Below, piece by piece: positions 8,070 to 14,575 of a DNA stretch of 15,589 bases (the first letter of the stretch is position 1; each line of letters begins with the position of its first letter). Where the stretch lies: NCBI GenBank assembly GCA_902766265.1, contig CACXCY010000121.1:1-15589 (forward strand). Reading direction: 5' to 3'. Below the pieces are notes generated by a model. That model saw nothing but the letters and a program-made list of their open reading frames with translations. It did not search any database and was not told the origin of the DNA. The position numbers and the translations under genes are program-made. The stretch is from an uncultured Bacteroidota bacterium. GTDB lineage: Bacteria > Bacteroidota > Bacteroidia > Bacteroidales > P3.

Positions 8070-8310
8070 GGTCTTGGGTGACTCTTGAATAACTATTAGG
8101 TAAATATGGGGCGCCTATGGGTTACATTGGTGGTTCTTTGGGGGTTTTTTTGGGGTTTTTTGGGGGTTCCTTTGGGTTTCCCTTGGTTTACCTTTGGGTT
8201 TCCTTTGGGTTTCCTTGGGTTTGCCTTGGGTTTACCTATGGGTCGCCAAGGCCCCACCTCTGAGTTGCCTCTGAGTCACCTCTGAGTTGCCTCTGGGTTT
8301 CCTCTGAGTT
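8070..8310 (+). repeat. 11-bp direct-repeat array upstream of mutA (about 18-22 units)
   Basis: From 8113 to 8310 the sequence divides into 18 contiguous 11-bp units with no net gain or loss of register. The last five are close copies: ACCTCTGAGTT, GCCTCTGAGTC, ACCTCTGAGTT, GCCTCTGGGTT, TCCTCTGAGTT. The middle units read CCTTTGGGTTT and variants. Units at 8124-8167 have drifted into T and G runs but keep the 11-base step. Four weaker units (for example ACTCTTGAATA at 8081) extend it back to 8070. Consensus is roughly nCCTnTGRGTT. One G-rich strand and T runs recurring every 11 bp would be on one face of the helix. The array ends 45 bp before the mutA -7 box. Confidence 0.9.
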
Positions 8311-8355
8311 TTGGCATTTTCACAAAAAGTTTTCCCACCATAAGAAAAAAAGATG

Positions 8356-8363
8356 TATCTTTG
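8356..8363 (+). promoter_or_regulatory. Promoter -7 box of mutA
   Basis: TATCTTTG exactly matches the Bacteroidota -7 consensus TAnnTTTG, and the same octamer is used at 13742. Transcription would begin near 8371, giving a leader of about 28 nt before the ATG at 8399. The -33 region is not a clear TTG. Confidence 0.75.
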
Positions 8364-8398
8364 CTTTTTACAATAGTGAACAAAATCTATATAATATA

Positions 8399-10255
8399 AT
8401 GGAAGACAACAAATTGTTTGCCGAGTTTCCTCCCGTGCCCACCGAAAAATGGGAGGAAGTCATCAACAAGGACCTCAAAGGTGCCGATTATGAGAAGAAA
8501 CTGGTCTGGAAAACCATCGAAGGTTTCAAGGTGAAGCCCTACTACCGCGCCGAAGACCTGGAGCATCTGGAATATCTCGACTCCAACCCCGGCCAATATC
8601 CCTACACCCGTGGCAAGCACACGGACAACAATGTGTGGGACATCCGTCAGGACATCAAGGAGCACGACCCTGCGAAGGCCAACGCCTTTGCCGTCGACGC
8701 CGTGAAGCGCGGCGCCACGTCGCTGGGTTTCTGCGCTAGGATGATTGAGAACGCCGCACAGATGACGACGCTCCTCAAGGGCATCGACCTGTACAACGTG
8801 AAAATCAACTTCACCTGCTCGCCCGACTTCGTGAGCACCCTCAAACTGTTCGTCGAGGCAGCCAAAGGGCTGGGGTTCGACACGCAGAAGGTGGCCGGTT
8901 CCTGCGGCTTCGACATGTTCCGTCGCGCCCTGAAGCACGGCACGCTCGACGAGGAGCGCTCCTATCGGGAGGCCAAGGAGCTGATGGCTCTCGCCAAAAC
9001 GGAGCTTCCGCTGTTCCGCGTGCTCACCGTGCACGGCAGCATTTTCCACAACGCCGGTTCCAACATCGTGGAGGAACTTGGATTCACCCTGGCCGCCGCC
9101 AACGAGCTGATGGCCAAGCTGACCGACATGGGCCTCGACGCCACCGACGTGGCCAAGAATCTGGTGTTCTCCTTCGCCACGGGCGGCAACTACTTCATGG
9201 AGATAGCCAAGATTCGCGCCGCACGCCTGCTGTGGAGCAAGGTGGTGGAGCAGTACAAGCCCTCCTGCGAGTGCGCCTACAAGGTGTTCATCACCGCCAC
9301 CTCGGCCACATGGAACAAGTCCATCTACGACCCCTACGTCAACATGCTGCGCACGACGACCGAAACCATGTCGGCCGCCATCGCCGGTGCCGACGCCATC
9401 TCGGTGCAGGCCTTCGACGTGGCCTTCAAGCAAGCCGACGACTTCAGCTACCGCATCGCCCGCAACCAGCAGATACTCCTCAAGGAGGAATCCTACATGG
9501 ACAAGATTGCCGACCCCGCAGCGGGAAGCTACTATATCGAGAACCTGACCAACAGCATAGCCCAATACGCATGGGAGCAGTTCCTCGCCGTTGAGGAACG
9601 TGGCGGCTTCGCCAGCGCCATACGCCAGGGCTACGTGCAGGACGAAATCGCCCGCATAGCACAGCAGCGCGACCTCGACATCGCCACCCGCCGCACCACC
9701 ATCCTCGGCACCAACCAATACCCCAACCTCCTGGAGACCATGGATGGCAAGATAGAGAAACACGAATGCTGCTGCCACTGCGGCGCACAGGGCGACATCA
9801 AGACCCTGCGCGAGTACCGCGGCGCGGAGAGCTTCGAAGCCCTCCGCCTCGCCACCGAGCAGTCGGGCATCCGCCCCAAGGTGTTCCTCCTCACCTACGG
9901 CAACCTCAACATGCGCAAGGCACGCTCCGGCTTCGCCACCAATTTCTTCGGCGTGGCGGGCTATGAGATTATCGACAATGCCGGCTTCGCCACCGCCGAA
10001 GAGGGCTGCAAGGCCGCCCTCGACGCCAAGGCCGACATCGTGGTGATGTGCTCCAGCGACGACGAATACGCCGAGATATGCGAGACAGTGTGCCGCATGC
10101 TCAAAGGCAAAGTCAAGAGCATCGTCCTCGCCGGCTACCCCAAAGAGCAAGTGGAGACCTACAAGGGCTACGGCGTAGACGAGTTCATCCACATCAAGAC
10201 CAACGTCCTCGAATGCCTCACCGCTTTCCAGCGGCTGATGGGCATCGCCAAGTGA
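8399..10255 (+). CDS. mutA: Methylmalonyl-CoA mutase small subunit
   Basis: This 618-residue protein matches the small (non-catalytic) subunit of heterodimeric, B12-dependent methylmalonyl-CoA mutase, which interconverts succinyl-CoA and (R)-methylmalonyl-CoA on the route to propionate. The N-terminus holds the family block KDLKGADYEKKLVWKT and the PYTRG substrate-loop motif (near 64-68). A TIM-barrel domain runs to about residue 450, and a B12-binding-like domain covers about 490-618. That last domain lacks the DxHxxG cobalamin-ligand motif of the large subunit: the matching stretch is YGNLNMRKARSGF, as expected for MutA. An odd cysteine-rich knot, CCCHC at 457-461, sits in the linker between domains. 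In relatives mutB normally follows at once; here a strong terminator and an unrelated permease follow. Transcription starts from a TATCTTTG promoter just downstream of an 11-bp repeat array. Confidence 0.95.
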   Translation: MEDNKLFAEFPPVPTEKWEEVINKDLKGADYEKKLVWKTIEGFKVKPYYRAEDLEHLEYLDSNPGQYPYTRGKHTDNNVWDIRQDIKEHDPAKANAFAVDAVKRGATSLGFCARMIENAAQMTTLLKGIDLYNVKINFTCSPDFVSTLKLFVEAAKGLGFDTQKVAGSCGFDMFRRALKHGTLDEERSYREAKELMALAKTELPLFRVLTVHGSIFHNAGSNIVEELGFTLAAANELMAKLTDMGLDATDVAKNLVFSFATGGNYFMEIAKIRAARLLWSKVVEQYKPSCECAYKVFITATSATWNKSIYDPYVNMLRTTTETMSAAIAGADAISVQAFDVAFKQADDFSYRIARNQQILLKEESYMDKIADPAAGSYYIENLTNSIAQYAWEQFLAVEERGGFASAIRQGYVQDEIARIAQQRDLDIATRRTTILGTNQYPNLLETMDGKIEKHECCCHCGAQGDIKTLREYRGAESFEALRLATEQSGIRPKVFLLTYGNLNMRKARSGFATNFFGVAGYEIIDNAGFATAEEGCKAALDAKADIVVMCSSDDEYAEICETVCRMLKGKVKSIVLAGYPKEQVETYKGYGVDEFIHIKTNVLECLTAFQRLMGIAK

Positions 10256-10277
10256 CGCCCCCGTAGTATGAAAGCAC

Positions 10278-10307
10278 AGCCCTCCGCACCCCGCGTGAGG
10301 GCTTTTT
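10278..10307 (+). terminator. Strong Rho-independent terminator after mutA
   Basis: AGCCCTC (10278-10284) pairs with GAGGGCT (10297-10303), and CGC pairs with GCG inside with one bulged T. A run of five T follows. It lies 22 bases after the mutA stop, which argues that mutA is transcribed alone. It also shows that the upstream ATG at 10268 is not the start of the next gene. Confidence 0.88.
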
Positions 10308-10339
10308 GCAGCCCCAACGTCCGCCGCAAGCACAGCACC

Positions 10340-11425
10340 ATGGAAGCCCACATCCTCGACAACTACATCCTCAAGAAGTACATCAAGACCTTCCTGCTGG
10401 CCATGACGCTGATTATCGTCATCGTCATCACCTTCGATGTGTCGGAGAAACTGGACGACTTCCTCAGCAACCACGCCCCGTTGAGCCAGATTGCCTTCAA
10501 ATACTACCTCAACTTCATCCCCGGCTTCGTCAACCTCTACAGCCCGCTGTTCATCTTCATCTCGGTGCTTTTCTTCACCTCCAAGATGGCGGGCAACACC
10601 GAGATTATCGCCATCCTCGGCAGCGGCATCAGCTACCGCCGCCTGCTGGTGCCCTACCTCTACGGCTCCGTCATCGTGGCCGCCATCGTCCTTGTGCTGG
10701 GCAACTTCATCATCCCGTGGAGCAACCAGTTCCTCGACGAGTTCGAGAGCCAGTACATCCGCACCATGCGCCACAACTACTACAGCGACGTCCATTTCCA
10801 GACCGACGAGAATACCCAGGTGTACGCCAACAGCTACGACGCCCGCGGACGCAACGCTTTCCGCTTCGGAAAAGACACCTACGGCGACGACGGACGGCTG
10901 ACGGACCGCGCCACGGCCGACTTTATCCAGTTCGACACCGCATCGGGCTCCTGGACGGTCAGCAACTACCACCACCGCACCATCAACGGCTTGCAGGAGC
11001 ACGTGGAACGCATCCCCACAGGCAAGGTGGACCTCGGCGTGATGCCGGAGGATTTCGACCGCTCTTCCATCAACATCACCACCCTCAACAGCATCAAACT
11101 CATACGGCACATACGGCAGGAGACCATCCGCGGCTCCGGCGCCGTCATCACAGCCAAGATTGAACTCTTCCAACGTCTGCTCAACCCCTTGGCCATCATC
11201 GTGATGACCTTTATCGGCGTGGCCGTCTCCTCACGCAAGACACGTGGCGGCATCGGCGTGCACCTCGCCATAGGCATCAGCATCGCCTTCGCCTTCATTG
11301 TCTTCATGAAGATTACCACCGTTTTCGCCATCAACGGCAACCTCAACCCCTTCCTCTCCGTGCTGCTGCCACAGCTCATCTTCGGCCTCGCTGCCGCCTA
11401 CCTCATCCGCACTGCACCCAAATAA
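10340..11425 (+). CDS. LptF/LptG (YjgP/YjgQ) family permease
   Basis: I place the start at ATG 10340 (MEAHILDNYILKKYIKTFLL), giving 361 residues, the usual family length. An in-frame ATG 24 codons earlier lies upstream of the mutA terminator hairpin and would add residues unlike the family. The protein has six predicted membrane helices: three in the first 110 residues (FLLAMTLIIVIVITF; FVNLYSPLFIFISVLFF; VIVAAIVLVLGNFII), a periplasmic beta-jellyroll-like domain (about 125-265), and three at the C-terminus (PLAIIVMTFIGVAVSS; HLAIGISIAFAFIVF; FLSVLLPQLIFGLAAAYL). LptF and LptG form the membrane part of the LptB2FG exporter that extracts lipopolysaccharide from the inner membrane. Bacteroidota carry several paralogues, so F versus G is left open. 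It heads a tight cluster with sufE 21 bp downstream. No promoter is visible in the 36 bases after the hairpin. Confidence 0.92.
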   Translation: MEAHILDNYILKKYIKTFLLAMTLIIVIVITFDVSEKLDDFLSNHAPLSQIAFKYYLNFIPGFVNLYSPLFIFISVLFFTSKMAGNTEIIAILGSGISYRRLLVPYLYGSVIVAAIVLVLGNFIIPWSNQFLDEFESQYIRTMRHNYYSDVHFQTDENTQVYANSYDARGRNAFRFGKDTYGDDGRLTDRATADFIQFDTASGSWTVSNYHHRTINGLQEHVERIPTGKVDLGVMPEDFDRSSINITTLNSIKLIRHIRQETIRGSGAVITAKIELFQRLLNPLAIIVMTFIGVAVSSRKTRGGIGVHLAIGISIAFAFIVFMKITTVFAINGNLNPFLSVLLPQLIFGLAAAYLIRTAPK

Positions 11426-11446
11426 TCAACAGAAATACAACCCTCC

Positions 11447-11869
11447 ATGACTATCCCCGAAATAGAACAATCCATCATCGACGAATTCTCGCTCTACGAA
11501 GAATGGCTCGACAAATACAGTTACCTCATCGAACTGGGCAAGGAATGCCCCATGATTGAAGAGAAGGACAAGACCGAGAGCAACCTCATCAAGGGCTGCC
11601 AGTCGCGCGTATGGCTCAGCTGCACCCACGAAGAGGGGCGCCTGCGGTTCCGTGCCGACAGCGATGCCGTCATCACCAAAGGCATCATCACGCTCCTCAT
11701 CCGCGTCCTCGACAACCAGACACCTCAGGACATCCTCGCCGCCGACCTGCATTTCATCGATGCCATCGGGCTCAAGGAGCACCTCTCCCCCACCCGTTCC
11801 AACGGCCTCACCTCCATGGTGAAACAGATGAAGATGTATGCCCTCGCCTTTTCCATGACCGACAAATAA
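11447..11869 (+). CDS. sufE: SufE family cysteine desulfurase-associated sulfur acceptor
   Basis: A 140-residue cytoplasmic protein of SufE type and length. The sulfur-accepting cysteine is Cys51 in the conserved loop NLIKGCQSRVWL. The C-terminal half has the family pattern GIITLLIRVLDNQTPQDIL followed by an LSPTRSNGL motif near 113-121. SufE takes persulfide sulfur from the cysteine desulfurase SufS and passes it to the SufBCD scaffold for Fe-S cluster assembly. The gene lies 21 bp after the permease and 11 bp before the DUF59 gene, so the three are probably cotranscribed. The rest of the suf operon is not in the window. Confidence 0.94.
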   Translation: MTIPEIEQSIIDEFSLYEEWLDKYSYLIELGKECPMIEEKDKTESNLIKGCQSRVWLSCTHEEGRLRFRADSDAVITKGIITLLIRVLDNQTPQDILAADLHFIDAIGLKEHLSPTRSNGLTSMVKQMKMYALAFSMTDK

Positions 11870-11880
11870 CCCTCACAGCC

Positions 11881-12198
11881 ATGACTCCCACCAAAGAAAC
11901 GCTCCACGACGCCGTCATCAACTGCCTCCGCAACGTCTACGACCCCGAAATCCCTGTCAACATCTATGACCTGGGGCTGATATACGGCATCGACATCTCC
12001 GACGACTTCAAGGTGCACATCACCATGACGCTCACTGCTCCCGACTGCCCCGAGGCCGAAAACATGGTGTGGCAGGCACGCGACTTTGTGAGCCACATTG
12101 AGGGCGTCACCGACGTCGACATTGAAATCACTTTCGACCCGCCATGGGACTTCGAACGCATCCCCGACAATATCAAACTGGAACTCGGATTCATGTAG
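11881..12198 (+). CDS. DUF59 / MIP18 family protein, SufT-like Fe-S maturation factor
   Basis: The start is ATG 11881, 11 bases after sufE, giving 105 residues; the frame opens further upstream but only inside sufE. The family signature DPEIPVNIYDLGLIYGIDI spans 21-39, and the second signature MTLTAPDCP spans 49-57 with the conserved Cys56. The product is a single-domain MIP18-like alpha/beta protein of normal size. Relatives include SufT, PaaD and the N-terminal part of some ApbC/Mrp proteins, which help mature or transfer Fe-S clusters. Its position directly after sufE supports an Fe-S role by inference. It has no aromatic-ring-oxidation neighbours, so PaaD is unlikely. Confidence 0.92.
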   Translation: MTPTKETLHDAVINCLRNVYDPEIPVNIYDLGLIYGIDISDDFKVHITMTLTAPDCPEAENMVWQARDFVSHIEGVTDVDIEITFDPPWDFERIPDNIKLELGFM

Positions 12199-12218
12199 TC
12201 CCAACCCTCTGACAAAAC

Positions 12219-13361
12219 ATGACCCTTACCTCCCTCTTCCATCGCCGCTTCACGCAGCAGGCCTCCACCGAAGGTACCTCGCTGACTGCCATGATATGGC
12301 ACAGGTTCAAGAAAGACTGGATGGCTATGGCCAGCTTGGTCGTCATCGGACTCTTCGTGCTCATGGCGCTGCTGGGCTACCTCATCACCCCCGACCACAC
12401 CCCCTACTGCAACCAGCAGTATCTGGAACTGGCCACGATGAAGCCCCTCTCCAAGGCCACCTTCCTCTGCGTGAAGAAAGAGGGCAGTGCCGACACCGCT
12501 GCCAAGGGTACCGCCAACCCGCTGAAGACCATGCTCTCCGGCGCACCGCTACCCTACACGGCCATACCCATCTACAGCCACCGCACCATGGGCGACACTG
12601 TCGTGGCGGAGACCTACACCGGCTCTGTGCCCAACGACGGAGAAACGCTGCACTACGCCAAGAGCGACGTCGTCAAGGTGCAGACACGCACGTTCCTCTT
12701 CGGCACCGACGGCTACGGCCGCGACGTGCTGAGCCAAATCATGATAGGCAGCCGCGTCAGCATCTCCGTGGGCTTCATAGCCATAGCCATCGCGCTGCTC
12801 ATCGGCATCACCCTCGGAGCCCTGGCGGCCTACTACGGCGGCTGGGTCGACAACGTCATCATGTGGTTCATCAACGTCGTGTGGTCCATCCCCACCGTGC
12901 TGCTCGTCATCGCCATCACCTTCGCCCTCGGCAAAGGGTTCTGGCAAGTCTTTGTGGCCGTGGGACTCACCATGTGGGTGGACATCGCGCGAGTGGTGCG
13001 AGGACAGGTGTTCTCCATCAAGGAGAAAGAATACGTCGAAGCCGCACGAGCCCTCGGCTATGGCACCCCACGTATCATCTTCCGCCACATCCTGCCCAAC
13101 ATCTTCGGAGCCGTCATCGTCATCACCGCAGCCAACTTCGCCAGCGCCATCCTCCTGGAAGCCGGCCTGAGTTTCCTCGGCATCGGCGTGCAGCCCCCCA
13201 TGCCCTCATGGGGCAGCATGGTCAAGGAGAACTATGGCTACATACTGCTCGACAGTGCCTACCTGGCCTTCATCCCCGGAGCAGCCATCATGCTCATCGT
13301 CCTCGCATTCATGCTCCTCGGCAACGGCATCCGCAACGCCCTCGACATCAAGAGCCGCTAA
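12219..13361 (+). CDS. OppC/DppC-type ABC transporter permease
   Basis: This 380-residue inner-membrane protein is a binding-protein-dependent permease of the peptide/nickel class. An N-terminal helix (about 39-57, ASLVVIGLFVLMALLGYLI) is followed by a long periplasmic insert (58-165) with two cysteines (YCNQQY, FLCVKK). Next come the OppC landmark FGTDGYGRDVLSQIMIGSRVSISVGF (about 166-190) and four or five more helices. The cytoplasmic EAA loop that docks the ATPase starts at Glu271 (EYVEAARALGYGTPRIIFRHILPN). At 380 residues it is longer than the roughly 300 of enteric OppC; the excess is the insert. It lies 20 bp after the DUF59 gene, probably the last gene of that operon. No partner permease, substrate-binding protein or ATPase is near, so it must pair with products made elsewhere. 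The substrate is unknown. Confidence 0.92.
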   Translation: MTLTSLFHRRFTQQASTEGTSLTAMIWHRFKKDWMAMASLVVIGLFVLMALLGYLITPDHTPYCNQQYLELATMKPLSKATFLCVKKEGSADTAAKGTANPLKTMLSGAPLPYTAIPIYSHRTMGDTVVAETYTGSVPNDGETLHYAKSDVVKVQTRTFLFGTDGYGRDVLSQIMIGSRVSISVGFIAIAIALLIGITLGALAAYYGGWVDNVIMWFINVVWSIPTVLLVIAITFALGKGFWQVFVAVGLTMWVDIARVVRGQVFSIKEKEYVEAARALGYGTPRIIFRHILPNIFGAVIVITAANFASAILLEAGLSFLGIGVQPPMPSWGSMVKENYGYILLDSAYLAFIPGAAIMLIVLAFMLLGNGIRNALDIKSR

Positions 13362-13420
13362 ACCGCACCACCATCCCCTCCCCCCATACAGACACCTGTC
13401 CCCAGCGTGTCCCACTATAC
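13362..13420 (+). promoter_or_regulatory. Possible Rho-utilisation (rut-like) region after the OppC-type gene
   Basis: About 31 C and only 6 G in 59 bases directly after the permease stop gives the unstructured, C-over-G transcript favoured by Rho. No intrinsic terminator is visible here. This is composition only, so the call is tentative. Confidence 0.35.
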
Positions 13421-13423
13421 CTT

Positions 13424-13562
13424 GACTCTTAGTTAACTCTTAGTTGACTCTTAGTTAACTCTTAGTTTGGTCTTAGTTTCTCTTAGTTTGGTCTTAGTTT
13501 CTCTTAGTTTGGTCTTAGTTTCTCTTAGTTTGGTCTTAGTTTAGTCTTAGTTTCTCTTAGTT
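13424..13562 (+). repeat. 13-unit CTTAGTT direct-repeat array, 11/10-bp steps
   Basis: Thirteen contiguous units each end in an invariant CTTAGTT. Step lengths are 11, 11, 11, 11, 11, 10, 11, 10, 11, 10, 11, 11, 10 (139 bp in all). The first four alternate GACTCTTAGTT and AACTCTTAGTT, which also creates AGTTAACT palindromes. The later part alternates TGGTCTTAGTT (11) with TCTCTTAGTT (10), a 21-bp superunit whose mean step is 10.5 bp, the helical repeat of B-DNA. It starts 62 bp after the permease stop and ends about 180 bp before the lipoprotein promoter. Confidence 0.93.
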
Positions 13563-13620
13563 TACGACGTGAAACAATCGGGGCTATAAATCATGGTCAA
13601 ACAATATTACATTGAGCGAC

Positions 13621-13662
13621 GCGAATCCCTACAGGTTTTAAAACGCGAATTACCACGAATTT
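13621..13662 (+). repeat. Short CGAATT-type phased repeat
   Basis: CGAAT occurs at 13622, 13646 and 13656. The last two form ACGCGAATTAC and CACGAATTTCAC, exactly 10 bp apart. From memory, CACGAATT-like runs are frequent between Bacteroidota genes, and this may be a short or decayed example. Confidence 0.45.
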
Positions 13663-13719
13663 CACCTCCAGGACCAGGCGTTAAATATCCCTAAAACCGA
13701 AAAAAAAACAAAACGAATA

Positions 13720-13749
13720 TTGTATTGTAATAAAATAATTGTATCTTTG
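13720..13749 (+). promoter_or_regulatory. Bacteroidota-type promoter for the lipoprotein pair
   Basis: The -7 box TATCTTTG (13742-13749) matches TAnnTTTG exactly. A TTG at 13720-13722 lies upstream with a 19-bp spacer, the spacing expected for the -33 element. It would give a leader of about 60 nt before the ATG at 13818. The region around it is AT-rich. Confidence 0.82.
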
Positions 13750-13817
13750 CATTTGTTTTCAGACACGGAAAAATCTAAACAATCAATATTATTAACACAT
13801 TTAAAACACATTCTACA

Positions 13818-14549
13818 ATGAAAAACGTATTCAAATTCTTAGGCATTGCTTTATTAGCAAGCAGTCTCGTTTTTGCTTCTTGCGGCAAAGATGAAGAAAC
13901 CGAAACCCCCGGCACCGAGAACAACGGTGGTAACAACAATGGTGGCAACAACAATGGCGGCAACAACGGTGGTAACACCAACGCTGGCGTAACCATTGCT
14001 ATGGGTTCTGTTGCTAGCTACACTACTCCTCAGGACAGTCTCGTAGCTTTCACAGGCAATGGCAAGGCCACTATCGTTGCTTCCAAAAGAAGTGCCAAGT
14101 GGACAGGTGCTGATAGCTACAGCATGTATTTCCCTTTCACCCGTATAGAACTCCCCGCTGTTGTTGGACAGTATGACACTGCCAGCGCTAACCTTCTGTA
14201 CTATACCGCTGATTTCTATCGTATTTATCAGCAGGATCCTCAGACCTATGCTGCATTTGAAGAAATGCCTGACTGGCTCCTCAGAGGCAACATGAGTGCC
14301 AATGTTACCGCTTTCAACAGCACCAACTTGACTATCACCGCTACTGCTAGTGGCGTTATGTATAACCAATATCAAGGTTACATGGACTACTCTGCTGCTG
14401 TTCAAGCAGGTACCGTACAACAGGGTGCAGAAGCTCTGGCTCAATTTATGGCCGATGCTCCTGAAGCTACCATGACCGCCACCGTCACCAGCGTTACGCT
14501 GAGAAATATGGAAGGCAAAGGTATTGCTAAAGGTAAAGTTCGCATGTAA
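13818..14549 (+). CDS. Hypothetical lipoprotein with Asn/Gly-rich linker
   Basis: This 243-residue protein has a lipoprotein signal peptide with lipobox VFASC and lipidated Cys22. The next residues (GKDEE) fit the acidic lipoprotein export signal of Bacteroidota, which favours surface display. An Asn/Gly-rich linker (residues 35-53) leads into a domain of about 185 residues, rich in Ala, Thr and aromatic residues, which looks beta-rich (GVTIAMGSVASYTT...; TMTATVTSVTLRNMEGKG near the end). I do not recognise the family. Codons lean to GCT, ACT and GGT, unlike the GCC/ACC use of the upstream operon, as is often seen in highly expressed genes. It has a strong promoter (13742) and probably shares its transcript with the next lipoprotein, 26 bp downstream. 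Confidence 0.88.
   Translation: MKNVFKFLGIALLASSLVFASCGKDEETETPGTENNGGNNNGGNNNGGNNGGNTNAGVTIAMGSVASYTTPQDSLVAFTGNGKATIVASKRSAKWTGADSYSMYFPFTRIELPAVVGQYDTASANLLYYTADFYRIYQQDPQTYAAFEEMPDWLLRGNMSANVTAFNSTNLTITATASGVMYNQYQGYMDYSAAVQAGTVQQGAEALAQFMADAPEATMTATVTSVTLRNMEGKGIAKGKVRM
13920..13976 (+). repeat. Asn/Gly codon repeat in the lipoprotein linker
   Basis: Residues 35-53 are built only from Asn and Gly in near-regular NNGG or NNNGG steps, encoded by imperfect 15-bp and 12-bp repeats of AAC/AAT and GGT/GGC. Such tracts can change length by slippage without shifting frame. Confidence 0.8.
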
Positions 14550-14575
14550 TCATAAACAACGTAACATATCATACG

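Larger units (their letters stand above)
7848..8398. other. 551-bp divergent intergenic region, tonB / mutA
   Basis: This gap holds leader and promoter DNA for both flanking genes and a long 11-bp direct-repeat array (about 8070-8310). The 7940-8060 stretch between tonB and the array shows no gene or hairpin I trust. A 59-codon frame (8106-8285) runs through the array and is treated as doubtful. The mutA promoter lies in the last 45 bp. Confidence 0.75.
13362..13817. other. 456-bp intergenic region, OppC-type permease / lipoprotein
   Basis: It contains a C-rich, G-poor stretch just after the permease stop (13362-13420), the CTTAGTT array (13424-13562), a short CGAATT-type direct repeat (13621-13662) and a well-formed promoter (13720-13749) for the lipoprotein pair. 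I see no gene and no hairpin terminator for the upstream operon. Confidence 0.75.

Noticed and set aside
8070..8310. CRISPR array
   Set aside because: Repeat units are 11 bp and contiguous, with no 25-40 bp repeats or unique spacers and no cas genes nearby; the same holds for 13424-13562.
10268..10339. Upstream ATG extending the LptF/G-type gene by 24 codons
   Set aside because: It places the mutA terminator hairpin inside the coding region and adds residues unlike the family.
8387..11173. 928-codon open frame on the minus strand opposite mutA and the permease
   Set aside because: It is the complement of two well-supported genes in GC-rich DNA; its residues are Val/Ala/Gly/His-rich with no family motif.
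11611..11880. Long upstream extension of the DUF59 frame
   Set aside because: It lies inside sufE in another frame; the ATG at 11881 gives the normal family length.
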